Assembly (NCBI GenBank): GCA_902760345.1
Contig: CACWFY010000041.1
Location: forward strand, 1-38,567
From: an uncultured Bacteroidales bacterium
GTDB lineage: Bacteria; Bacteroidota; Bacteroidia; Bacteroidales; Bacteroidaceae
Direction: 5' to 3'
Length of the DNA: 38,567 nt
The notes under the pieces are model-generated. The model did not search any database and was not told the DNA's origin. It worked only from the letters and a program-made list of their open reading frames with translations. This document shows positions 31,529-38,567 of this stretch, one piece after another; the stretch's first letter is position 1, and each line of letters opens with the position of its first letter. Made by a program: the position numbers and the translations under genes.

Positions 31529-32797
31529 CTGTTCCCAGCCGAGGGTTCTCTTATAGAGCGTAGCAATCCAGGCGCCCACCTTCTCCCAGGTAATCTGGTC
31601 GACCTCGTTCTTACCCTCCTCTTTAAGGTAGGTAAAGAGCGACTCGTTGGCACAGATAGAATAGATGGCATCAGCCAGTGCGTGGATATCCCAATAGTCA
31701 ACCTTGATACAGTTATCCAGGATTTCAGCGCAACCTGACTGTTTCGAGATAATGGTAGGCGTTCCACACTGCATAGCCTCCAACGGAGAGATGCCAAACG
31801 GTTCAGAGACGGAAGGCATGACATAGACATCAGAGTCCTTCAAGCACTCATACACCTGCTTGCCGCGCATAAATCCCGGGAAGTGGAAGCGGTCGGCAAT
31901 ACCACGCTCAGCAGCGAGATGAATCATAGCGTCCATCATGTCGCCAGAGCCAGCCATACAGAAGCGTACGTTCTTCGTGCGACGGATAACCATGTTGGCA
32001 GCCTCAACGAAATACTCAGGACCCTTCTGCATCGTGATACGTCCGAGGAATGTCACCACCTTGTCCCTACCCGTATGGTCTGGACGAGGGATGGCCTGAT
32101 ACTCGTCGGGCAACGGATACACGGCATTGTGTACAGTATAGCACTTACGCGGATCCTGATGATATTGGTTGATGACCGTCTGACGCGTCAGCTCCGACAC
32201 ACACATGATGCAGTCGGCATTGTCCATACCGTTCTTCTCGATGCTGTAAACGGTAGGATTCACCTTACCACGCGAACGGTCGAAGTCGGTAGCATGAACA
32301 TGGATGCACAGCGGTTTACCACTGACCTGCTTGGCATGGATGCCGGCAGGATAGGTCAGCCAGTCGTGAGCATGGATAATGTCGTAGTCCAAGGTACGAG
32401 CCACCACGCCAGCGATAATCGAATAGTTATTGATTTCCTCATGCAGATTGCCCGGATAACCACCGGCAAATTCCATAGCGCCCAGGTCGTTGACATGCAT
32501 GTAGTTGAAGTCGGCATACAGATGGTCGCGCAGACGGAAATACAGGTCAGGATCCATGATATTACCCACTCGCTCACGGACATAGTCGGCCGACACGTCA
32601 CGATAGGCAATAGGCACAGCATTCATGGCCACAATCTGGCAAGCCGAACGATCCTCGTCACCGAAGGGATGCGGCAGACAGAGCGTAATATCCATATCGC
32701 CCTGAGCATAAAGGCCCTGAGAGATACCATAGTTGGCGGTGGCCAATCCACCGAATACGTGAGGAGGATACTCCCATCCAAACATTAAAACTTTCAT
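31526..32797 (-). CDS. GT4 glycogen/starch synthase-type glycosyltransferase
   Basis: 423 residues with a GT-B fold. The N-terminal domain starts MKVLMFGWEYPPHVFGGLA, with the glycine loop that binds the glucan acceptor and donor. The C-terminal domain has GRITMQKGPEYFVEAA and the E-x7-E motif in SEPFGISPLEAMQCGTPTI. It probably extends alpha-1,4-glucan from a nucleotide glucose in the cytoplasm. It sits 16 bases downstream of the debranching enzyme and upstream of GH57, a gene order typical of Bacteroidota glycogen operons. Whether it uses ADP- or UDP-glucose cannot be told from sequence. Confidence 0.92.
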   Translation of the reverse strand: MKVLMFGWEYPPHVFGGLATANYGISQGLYAQGDMDITLCLPHPFGDEDRSACQIVAMNAVPIAYRDVSADYVRERVGNIMDPDLYFRLRDHLYADFNYMHVNDLGAMEFAGGYPGNLHEEINNYSIIAGVVARTLDYDIIHAHDWLTYPAGIHAKQVSGKPLCIHVHATDFDRSRGKVNPTVYSIEKNGMDNADCIMCVSELTRQTVINQYHQDPRKCYTVHNAVYPLPDEYQAIPRPDHTGRDKVVTFLGRITMQKGPEYFVEAANMVIRRTKNVRFCMAGSGDMMDAMIHLAAERGIADRFHFPGFMRGKQVYECLKDSDVYVMPSVSEPFGISPLEAMQCGTPTIISKQSGCAEILDNCIKVDYWDIHALADAIYSICANESLFTYLKEEGKNEVDQITWEKVGAWIATLYKRTLGWEQ

Positions 32798-32813
32798 AGC
32801 GTTTCCTCCTTAT

Positions 32814-34796
32814 TTATTTTTGATAGGTATATTTCTCCATCAGCTTTAACGAACGCAGAATCTCAGCGACGTTCATGGCAAAAGCCATAGCACCACGGCC
32901 ATGGAAGGGCGGGTTGCCGTCAAACAGTTCACTGATGGTTCCCAAAGCATGATAGTCCATCTCTTCTTCATAGCCCACCATATGGCGCTCGAGGAACGAC
33001 AGGCGGGTGCGCTTGTAGAGTTTCAGGCAGGCCTCGATGTAGAAACCGCCCAACCAAGGCCAAGCTGTACCCTGATGATAAGCGTAGTCGCGCTGTGTCT
33101 GCGGACCAACGTACATCGGGTTATAGCCACCACTCTTCGGCGACAGCGAGCGCAAGCCCTTGGGAGTCAGCAATTCACGAGTACAGATATCGAGCACGCT
33201 CTTCTTCTGGTCTTGCGACAGAGGCGAATAGTCGAAGGCCACGGGGAAAATCATATTCGGACGTACGCTCCAGTCCATCATGTTTCCGTCAACATAGTCC
33301 AGCAGATAGCCATACTCATTCATAAAGGTGTCGACAAACGACTGCTTGCAGAGGTCGGCCTTCTCCTCCAGTTGGGCAGCAAATTTCTTGTCGCCAAACT
33401 CAGCCTCCAGCGAGGCACAGAACTTCAAGCCGTTATACCATAAGGCATTGAACTCTACGATATAACCTGAACGTGGAACGACAGGCTTGCCATTAGCGGT
33501 AGAGTTCATCCATGTGATAGCCTTGTCGCGACCATCGGCATACACCAAGCCATTATCATCGAGGCGCAAATTGGGATGATTGCCACCTATAATGAACTTG
33601 ACGATGTCCTTGACTAGCTTGCCATACATCTTGTAGCCATGATCTCTGCCAGCATCTTTTGCATACTGCTGGATAGCCCAGACTGCCCACAGGGGTACGT
33701 CGGGCTGTTCAATCTCGTAAATCTTGACGCTCAGCGGTTTTTCTTCCATAAATTCGCGCAGGCCCTTCTCGGCGGTCTTCATCACCAGCTCGAAGTAGTC
33801 CTGCTCGCCAATGGCCAGCGTCAGACCAGGCAATGCAATAAAGGTATCGCGGGCACGGGTCTTGAACCAAGGATAACCTGCCAGCAGATAGCGGTCGTCT
33901 TTCTTGTCAATCTTCTCCATAGCGCTGCCACTACGATGGTCACGGAAATGGAACTGATGGGCAGCAGTGACCAGACAATGATAGAAATTGTCGCGGGGCA
34001 CGCGGTCGGCAACCTCCTCGTCGAAGACCTTCTTCAGCGTCGACGTCTTAATGGCCGACGTAGAGGCAGCAAAGACAACGCTCTCACCTTTTTTGATAGG
34101 CATCTCGAAATAGCCTGGAACGTAGAGGTCCTCATTCGAGGCATAGCCGCGCTCCTGCTCCTTCGGATATTCCACGCCACGATACCAGTCGGGATGGAAA
34201 ACAAACTCATTCTTCTTCGAGAACTGCATGAAGAGGTCGGGGTAGCCTGCATACATACAGGTCTTGATGCCATTTTCCACCTCATGATATTCGCGGGAAG
34301 CCGTTGAATTCTCATGGGTAAACTGACGTACAGAACGGAAAGCCAGGAACGGACGAAAACGTAGTGTCGTTGCCGAGTGGGCATCCACCAGCGTATAACG
34401 GATAAGGATGCGGTCCTCATAATGCTGGAACACTACTTCTTTCTTTAACAACACGCCACCGACGCGATAAAGCGTGGTGGGCACTACATCACAGTCAAAC
34501 TCACGGATGTACTTATGACCTTTAGGGCTATAGTTATTCCCCTGGTACTTGTGGAGTCCGAGATTGAATTCTGCTCCATGTTGGATGACCGTACAATCGA
34601 GAGACGACAACAACACATGGTTCTCATCGTCCAACTCTGGCACAGGAACAACCAGCAAACCGTGATATTTACGCGTATTGCAGTCAACGAGTGTTGATGC
34701 ACTATAGGCGCCAGAACGGTTTGTACGAAGCAATTCACGACGAAGCGACTCCTCCAAGTTGGTCATTACAGCTTTCTCAAATCGTAAATAACTCAT
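32814..34796 (-). CDS. Glycogen debranching enzyme (amylo-alpha-1,6-glucosidase type)
   Basis: 660 residues. The N-terminal bacterial debranching domain (about 1-215) includes RRELLRTNRSGAYSASTLVD and NTRKYHGLLVVPVPELDDENHVLLSS. The C-terminal (alpha/alpha)6 domain (about 270-655) includes YLLAGYPWFKTRARDTFIALPG and the end segment HQGTAWPWLGGFYIEACLKL, as in the GDE_C/GH133 family. It removes alpha-1,6 branches from glycogen. It is the first gene of the glycogen operon, with a full -33/-7 promoter upstream. No signal peptide, so cytoplasmic. Confidence 0.93.
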   Translation of the reverse strand: MSYLRFEKAVMTNLEESLRRELLRTNRSGAYSASTLVDCNTRKYHGLLVVPVPELDDENHVLLSSLDCTVIQHGAEFNLGLHKYQGNNYSPKGHKYIREFDCDVVPTTLYRVGGVLLKKEVVFQHYEDRILIRYTLVDAHSATTLRFRPFLAFRSVRQFTHENSTASREYHEVENGIKTCMYAGYPDLFMQFSKKNEFVFHPDWYRGVEYPKEQERGYASNEDLYVPGYFEMPIKKGESVVFAASTSAIKTSTLKKVFDEEVADRVPRDNFYHCLVTAAHQFHFRDHRSGSAMEKIDKKDDRYLLAGYPWFKTRARDTFIALPGLTLAIGEQDYFELVMKTAEKGLREFMEEKPLSVKIYEIEQPDVPLWAVWAIQQYAKDAGRDHGYKMYGKLVKDIVKFIIGGNHPNLRLDDNGLVYADGRDKAITWMNSTANGKPVVPRSGYIVEFNALWYNGLKFCASLEAEFGDKKFAAQLEEKADLCKQSFVDTFMNEYGYLLDYVDGNMMDWSVRPNMIFPVAFDYSPLSQDQKKSVLDICTRELLTPKGLRSLSPKSGGYNPMYVGPQTQRDYAYHQGTAWPWLGGFYIEACLKLYKRTRLSFLERHMVGYEEEMDYHALGTISELFDGNPPFHGRGAMAFAMNVAEILRSLKLMEKYTYQK

Positions 34797-34839
34797 AGTT
34801 CCAATTCTTAGTTTATTGTATTAGATTTGTAATTTCCCT

Positions 34840-34870
34840 CAAAGATACGCAATTTCTGCGTAACGACAAA
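34840..34870 (-). promoter_or_regulatory. Full -33/-7 promoter of the glycogen operon
   Basis: On the minus strand TTTG (34867-34870) is followed after exactly 19 bases by TATCTTTG (34840-34847), matching the Bacteroidota consensus TTTG-N19-21-TAnnTTTG. It lies about 43 bases before the debranching-enzyme ATG. Confidence 0.8.
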
Positions 34871-34924
34871 ATAAATTATGATTTTTTTACGAAAAGGGCA
34901 GTAAATTTACCTATTAGCTGCCAA

Positions 34925-35851
34925 CTAATCGGGTATCAGGAAATTTATCACCTCTTGCTCAATGGTAATACGATAGGAGCCGACAGGTGTTCCCAACAAG
35001 CGTCCGTCAACGCCAACCAAGGCATGTTTGGCTTCATCAATTACGATCTCACGTGTACGATAGGGGTGCACGCTACGATGGTTCAAGAAGCGGCCCGTGA
35101 CAAGCAGCCACAAGCCTGCCAGCACCTGCATCACCTCGGTGTGATAAACAAGCGACACGTCCAGCATGCCGTTATACGGAACAGCGCTGGGCGTTTGTCC
35201 ATAACCTGGTCCGCTTCCCACACACAGCGTCATTACCTTGCGGTCGACAATCTCGCCATTAATGCGAATACGCATCTTATAGTCCATCCTATGGAAAATC
35301 ATCAGGAAAATAGATACCACAAACGACAAGGTCTGCGAACCCAGTAGCGAACGGGCCTGACGACGCAAATTCATCACGTCAGCTATCAGTCCCACATTAA
35401 TACAATTGAGGAAATAGCGGTGGCAATCCTCGTTTTTCTTGTTTGTATAGCGGATGCACCCTACGTCGATAGTACGTACACGGTGCTTGGTCAGCCAGTC
35501 GACAGTTTGCTCCATACTGCTCTCCTTGAAGTCCCAATAACGGGCGAAATCGTTCATCACACCATTGGGGATAACTCCCAGAGCAATCTGGTCGCGCACC
35601 AGTTTTTCCTCCTTCATCAGACAGTTGACAGCATCGTTTAGCGCTGAGTCGCCTCCCACGATAACAATAGTCTTGTAACCATTATGTATCAGCATGGTCA
35701 TCAAACGTTCCACACTGTCCGTCGACTCACTCTGGACAAAGTCATACTGCACCTGCCGTTCGTCAAGCACGTTTTGCAATTTCTCACGATACTTGCCACT
35801 ATGGGCCTTTGGGCAATACAAGATGCCCCAACGCATATTATCTACTGCCAT
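34925..35851 (-). CDS. Diacylglycerol/lipid kinase family protein
   Basis: 308 residues, the usual size for YegS/DgkB-type lipid kinases. The nucleotide-binding motif appears as VIVGGDSALNDAVN, where family members normally read GGDGTLNEV; the second motif is GVIPNGVMNDFARYW. The C-terminal beta-sandwich follows (about 180-308), with PYNGMLDVSLVYHTEVM and VDGRLLG. It probably phosphorylates a membrane lipid alcohol with ATP. The start overlaps the miaA stop by 14 bases; an ATG at 35836 is an alternative. It is last in the lipoprotein-AAA-miaA operon. The Ser-Ala in place of Gly-Thr in the key loop is worth noting. Confidence 0.87.
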   Translation of the reverse strand: MAVDNMRWGILYCPKAHSGKYREKLQNVLDERQVQYDFVQSESTDSVERLMTMLIHNGYKTIVIVGGDSALNDAVNCLMKEEKLVRDQIALGVIPNGVMNDFARYWDFKESSMEQTVDWLTKHRVRTIDVGCIRYTNKKNEDCHRYFLNCINVGLIADVMNLRRQARSLLGSQTLSFVVSIFLMIFHRMDYKMRIRINGEIVDRKVMTLCVGSGPGYGQTPSAVPYNGMLDVSLVYHTEVMQVLAGLWLLVTGRFLNHRSVHPYRTREIVIDEAKHALVGVDGRLLGTPVGSYRITIEQEVINFLIPD

Positions 35852-36803
35852 ATATCTGTAATATTCTATTTACTTTTTCGTCCATGGGAAGGGTGGCATC
35901 TATCCAATGTATCTGGAATCCCCTTCGCTCCATACCTCTAAACCACGTCATCTGCCGCTTGGCAAACTGGTGGATAGCAATCTCCAACCGTGTAAACATC
36001 TCGTCATAAGTAGTCTTTCCGACCAGATATTCCGTCACGAACTTATACTCCAAACCATAATAGATGAGATCGTCAGCAGGGATTCCCTCGTCCAGCAATC
36101 CCTTCACCTCGTCAATCATGCCTTCTTCCAAACGAGCCTTCAGCCGTCGGGTAATCTTCTCGCGACGCAGCTCACGGTCAATATTCACACCAATGATCAG
36201 TGAGTCAATGGGAGGCAGCTCACGTTTAGGCATCGGAGTGTGGAGGTTGTACTCCTCTATCTCAATGGCTCGAATGGCACGTTGGCAGGAATCCACATCA
36301 GTCTTATTATGCATCGTCGAACCGTTCTGCTCCTTCAGGGCGACCAGCATCTGCGTCAGCTCGTCAAGGCTCTTGTTTTCCAGTCGTGCCCGCAACTCAG
36401 GATTCTGGGGTACGGGTGACAACCTGTAACCTTTCAGCACAGCCTCGATATACAGTCCGGTTCCCCCACAGAGGATGGGTACGGCACCCCTGCTGACCAC
36501 ATCACGATAGGCATCATAGAAGTCCTGCTGATACTGGAAGAGGTTGTACTTAGTACCCGGCTCACAAATATCGATGAGATGATAAGGAATGGTTATTGGT
36601 TCTTGTTTATTGGTTATTGGTTCATGGTTATTGGTTATTGTATAGTCCGCAAGATCCTTACCTGTACCGATATCCATACGACGATACACCTGTCGCGAGT
36701 CGGCAGAGAGGATTTCTCCACCAATCTCACTGGCCAAGGCTGCTGCAAGCGGAGTTTTACCACTAGCCGTCGGACCTAATATGGTAATCATTCTTTGCTT
36801 CAT
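35838..36803 (-). CDS. miaA: tRNA dimethylallyltransferase with a repeat-encoded insertion
   Basis: 321 residues. MiaA adds a dimethylallyl group to A37 of tRNAs that read codons starting with U. The P-loop is GPTASGKT (10-17), followed by ILSADSRQVYRRMDIGTGK, the HLIDICEPG segment, LCGGTGLYIEAVLKGY and DVDSCQRAIRAIEI, all canonical. Between LADY and IPYHLID, where the family normally has a few residues, about 17 extra residues (55-71, TITNNHEPITNKQEPIT) are encoded by a 49-bp heptamer array. The reading frame survives. The start overlaps the AAA gene stop by four bases (ATGA). Confidence 0.95.
   Translation of the reverse strand: MKQRMITILGPTASGKTPLAAALASEIGGEILSADSRQVYRRMDIGTGKDLADYTITNNHEPITNKQEPITIPYHLIDICEPGTKYNLFQYQQDFYDAYRDVVSRGAVPILCGGTGLYIEAVLKGYRLSPVPQNPELRARLENKSLDELTQMLVALKEQNGSTMHNKTDVDSCQRAIRAIEIEEYNLHTPMPKRELPPIDSLIIGVNIDRELRREKITRRLKARLEEGMIDEVKGLLDEGIPADDLIYYGLEYKFVTEYLVGKTTYDEMFTRLEIAIHQFAKRQMTWFRGMERRGFQIHWIDATLPMDEKVNRILQIYGSR
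36591..36639. repeat. Seven-unit heptamer array inside miaA
   Basis: Seven consecutive 7-base units (GGTTATT, GGTTCTT, GTTTATT, GGTTATT, GGTTCAT, GGTTATT, GGTTATT) lie within the miaA coding region and are translated as a 17-residue insertion with the repeated motif EPIT. Related units fill the GT4-GH57 junction at 31501. Confidence 0.92.
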
Positions 36804-37798
36804 TTCACATCATCTATGGTAAGAAGTGTCAACTGCTCCTTCGTTGCATTTTTGACATTTGCCAAACGGTTAGCCTGTCGCTGGATAGACTTCTCAAAGA
36901 AGTTACGCGCATAACGGGCATTGCCGAAGTTACGGTCTTTATGGGCGACAGCATCATTGAAATGCTGCTTCAGCTGCTCAGCAGCCTCGGGCGTGAGCTG
37001 ATACTGGTTCTTGCGGGCATACATGCAGAAGATGTCGTAGAGCTCCTTACCCGTATAGTCAGGGAAGTTGATATAGCGGTTGAAGCGCGACTTCAAACCC
37101 GGATTGGAATCAATGAAGCGTTTCATCTCGTCGGTATAGCCGGCAACGATAACCACCAGCTTGTCACGGTCGTCCTCCATACGCTTCAGCAGCGTCGAGA
37201 TAGCCTCCTGGCCATAGTCGTTGGATTTGTTCTCAGGCACCAGCGCATAAGCCTCGTCGATAAAGAGCACACCGTTCAGGGCAGAGTCAACCAACGCATT
37301 GGTCTTGATAGCCGTCTGGCCAACATAGGCAGCCACCAGTCCTGAGCGGTCCGTCTCTACGGTATGGCCCCTTTTCAGCACGCCCAGGTCCTTATAGATA
37401 CGTGCCACGATGCGAGCCACCGTTGTCTTACCTGTACCCGGACTGCCTGTAAACACCAGATGATACGACATCTTAGGACGTTTCATTCCCTGTGCCTCGC
37501 GCTGTTTCTGCACCTTCACGAAGTTGGCCAGCGAGCGTACCTCTTCCTTGACTTGTTCCAGTCCTATCAGCTCGTCGAGCTCCTTGTAAGGGTCGCCCTC
37601 TATAGCTTCCGTGACTACCACGCTATCTTTCTTTTCCACCTGTTCTGTCTTCTGCTCCTGTTGTTTGCTGTCACTGGTCTCTTCATCGTCACCATCAATA
37701 GGAATGAGGCATATGAGGATAACGCAGACGACAAACCCGATAGACAGACAGCCACAGCCATTGAAAATCTTTCTTCCTATATTTTCTGGTATCTGCAT
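36800..37798 (-). CDS. Membrane-anchored AAA+ ATPase (CbbX/SpoVK type)
   Basis: 332 residues. One N-terminal membrane helix (about 13-34, FNGCGCLSIGFVVCVILICLI) is followed by a charged linker rich in E, K and Q (about 35-65), then an AAA+ module. The module has Walker A GSPGTGKTTVARIVARIY, Walker B GVLFIDEAYAL, a sensor region LVVIVAGYTDEMKRFID and an arginine-finger region NPGLKSRFNRYINFPDY. The family remodels protein complexes; CbbX, SpoVK and EccA are relatives. The partner here is unknown. It follows the lipoprotein gene by 15 bases and overlaps miaA by four, so it is in the same transcript. Confidence 0.9.
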   Translation of the reverse strand: MQIPENIGRKIFNGCGCLSIGFVVCVILICLIPIDGDDEETSDSKQQEQKTEQVEKKDSVVVTEAIEGDPYKELDELIGLEQVKEEVRSLANFVKVQKQREAQGMKRPKMSYHLVFTGSPGTGKTTVARIVARIYKDLGVLKRGHTVETDRSGLVAAYVGQTAIKTNALVDSALNGVLFIDEAYALVPENKSNDYGQEAISTLLKRMEDDRDKLVVIVAGYTDEMKRFIDSNPGLKSRFNRYINFPDYTGKELYDIFCMYARKNQYQLTPEAAEQLKQHFNDAVAHKDRNFGNARYARNFFEKSIQRQANRLANVKNATKEQLTLLTIDDVK

Positions 37799-37813
37799 AG
37801 CGTGCGCTTATTT

Positions 37814-38380
37814 TTATTTGTTTTCCTTTTGTTTCTTACAATTCTGGATAAAACGACGTATCTCGTCTTTCTCCTTCATCTCACAAGTAACGCCATCCTC
37901 TTGATAGAAGTTATGGAAATCATCCACATACCAGTCGCCTCGCTCATACAGCAGGTCGAGCACCACTTTCTGGTCGCTGAAGTTGTGAACCACCAACTCG
38001 ACAGTAGCAATGGAGTCACTGACTGCAACGATCTTCTCTACTCGATAATGCCATTGGGGGTCAATATCCTGCCCCACAATCCAATGATCGGAATCAATAT
38101 AAAGCTCGTCCAGCTCATCACTCAACTGGCTCGCCTCAGCATCAAGCGCCAGATAGCGTTGTGAACAAAAGCGGCTATTGTCCTTATATTTATAAATGGT
38201 GTCAATACGCTGGAGAATATACTCCTGCGTATGTTTCAAGGAATCAAGGTTGGTAGCAACAGAATCTGTGACAACGGTATCTACAGACAGCGTGTCAGCA
38301 TTTTCTCCACCCGTAGTCTTATGACCACAGGCCGTGAGCATTAGCAAAGCAACAGCACTCAAAAAAACAAGTTTTTTCAT
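37814..38380 (-). CDS. Lipoprotein of unknown function
   Basis: 188 residues. The lipoprotein signal KLVFLSAVALLMLTACG has its lipobox cysteine at about 18, followed by a Ser/Thr/Asp-rich linker and a compact domain (about 60-180). That domain includes YILQRIDTIYKYKDNSRFCSQRYLALDAEASQL and a beta-strand part with VELVVHNFSDQKVVLDLLYERGDWYVDDFHN. The pattern resembles DUF3828-like periplasmic domains, but I am not certain. The start at 38380 follows its promoter by ten bases. It heads the operon with the AAA ATPase, which suggests that the two may work together at the envelope. Confidence 0.75.
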   Translation of the reverse strand: MKKLVFLSAVALLMLTACGHKTTGGENADTLSVDTVVTDSVATNLDSLKHTQEYILQRIDTIYKYKDNSRFCSQRYLALDAEASQLSDELDELYIDSDHWIVGQDIDPQWHYRVEKIVAVSDSIATVELVVHNFSDQKVVLDLLYERGDWYVDDFHNFYQEDGVTCEMKEKDEIRRFIQNCKKQKENK

Positions 38381-38389
38381 ATCTGTTGG

Positions 38390-38397
38390 CAAAAGTA
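38390..38397 (-). promoter_or_regulatory. Promoter -7 element of the lipoprotein-AAA-miaA operon
   Basis: TACTTTTG on the minus strand. The gapA terminator stem (38407-38431) occupies its -33 region. Confidence 0.6.
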
Positions 38398-38400
38398 CAC

Positions 38401-38431
38401 AAAAAATGCCGTCCGACAAAATCGGACGGCA
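38401..38431 (-). terminator. Terminator of the GAPDH gene
   Basis: A perfect 10-bp GC-rich stem (38407-38416 with 38422-38431), a 5-base loop and, on the minus strand, a six-T tail (38401-38406). It stops the GAPDH transcript immediately before the next promoter. Confidence 0.92.
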
Positions 38432-38459
38432 CCTTTTTTATTTTTTTTCCTTTTTACTC

Positions 38460-38567
38460 TTATTTGAGCTCAGCGAGGTACTTAATGGTGCGAACCATCT
38501 GAGAAGTGTAAGAGTTCTCATTGTCGTACCAAGCAACAACCTGTACGAGAGAGTTGCCGTCACCGAT
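38460..38567 (-). CDS. gap: Glyceraldehyde-3-phosphate dehydrogenase, C-terminal fragment
   Basis: Only the last 35 residues are in the window; the gene starts beyond the right edge. The visible sequence has [20 protein letters not shown], which matches the final strand and helix of type I GAPDH (usual form AWYDNEWGYS), and ends IKYLAELK. The enzyme converts glyceraldehyde 3-phosphate to 1,3-bisphosphoglycerate in glycolysis, in the cytoplasm. The usual tryptophan after AWYDNE is replaced by Asn here. A strong terminator follows. Confidence 0.88.
   Translation of the reverse strand: MGDGNSLVQVVAWYDNENSYTSQMVRTIKYLAELK

Noticed and set aside
34913-34929. Small inverted repeat ATTAG/CTAAT after the lipid kinase gene
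   Set aside because: Five-bp AT-rich stem, too weak to call a terminator.

Overview
This window looks like the chromosome of a Bacteroidota species, most likely a Prevotella/Segatella-type gut or rumen member. The evidence is direct. At least sixteen gene starts are preceded by the Bacteroidota -7 element TAnnTTTG, most genes lack a clear Shine-Dalgarno sequence, and the gene content is typical of the group: LptD, a GT117/DUF2723 protein with DUF3098, a BlaI-M56-TonB module, an IntDOT-like integrase, a GH57-GT4-debranching glycogen cluster and xylan enzymes. The genus is an inference.

Layout. Positions 1-2600 look like a small integrative element or the edge of a larger one: two translationally coupled HTH proteins converge on a tyrosine integrase. 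Positions 2638-7300 are a plus-strand run of a RidA-family protein, peptidase T and a CPA2 cation/proton antiporter. Positions 7315-13207 run on the minus strand: a metzincin-type protease, an HD-domain protein and LptD. Positions 13226-13492 hold two inverted repeats next to a small metal-binding (HMA) gene whose N-terminus looks clipped. Next come a GH3 enzyme with a PA14 insert, a small secreted protein, and the DUF2723/DUF3098 pair.

Positions 19778-22600 are a regulatory block. A BlaI repressor with an array of 17-bp operators is followed by an M56 (BlaR1-like) peptidase broken by a frameshift from its TonB half, and then by a membrane-anchored winged-helix regulator. Three 11-bp-phased repeats separate that block from the DUF2723 promoter. 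A CDF metal transporter and a GH8 exo-oligoxylanase are divergent from each other. They are followed by a carboxyltransferase whose biotinyl-like domain lacks the biotin lysine, a lipoprotein, the queuosine genes yhhQ-queF behind a structured leader, and a TlpA-like thioredoxin lipoprotein. Positions 30085-34796 are a glycogen operon (debranching enzyme, GT4 synthase, GH57). The last stretch is lipoprotein, AAA+ ATPase, miaA and lipid kinase, then the 3' end of a GAPDH gene.

The most unusual signals are four. First, a family of 7-bp-period tandem repeats sits at gene junctions, and one array lies inside miaA and is translated. Second, the leader of yhhQ-queF contains mutually exclusive pairings like those of a riboswitch. 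Third, BlaI-like operators head an operon whose sensor protease is broken. Fourth, a palindromic element abuts the truncated HMA gene. No tRNA, rRNA or CRISPR array was recognised.
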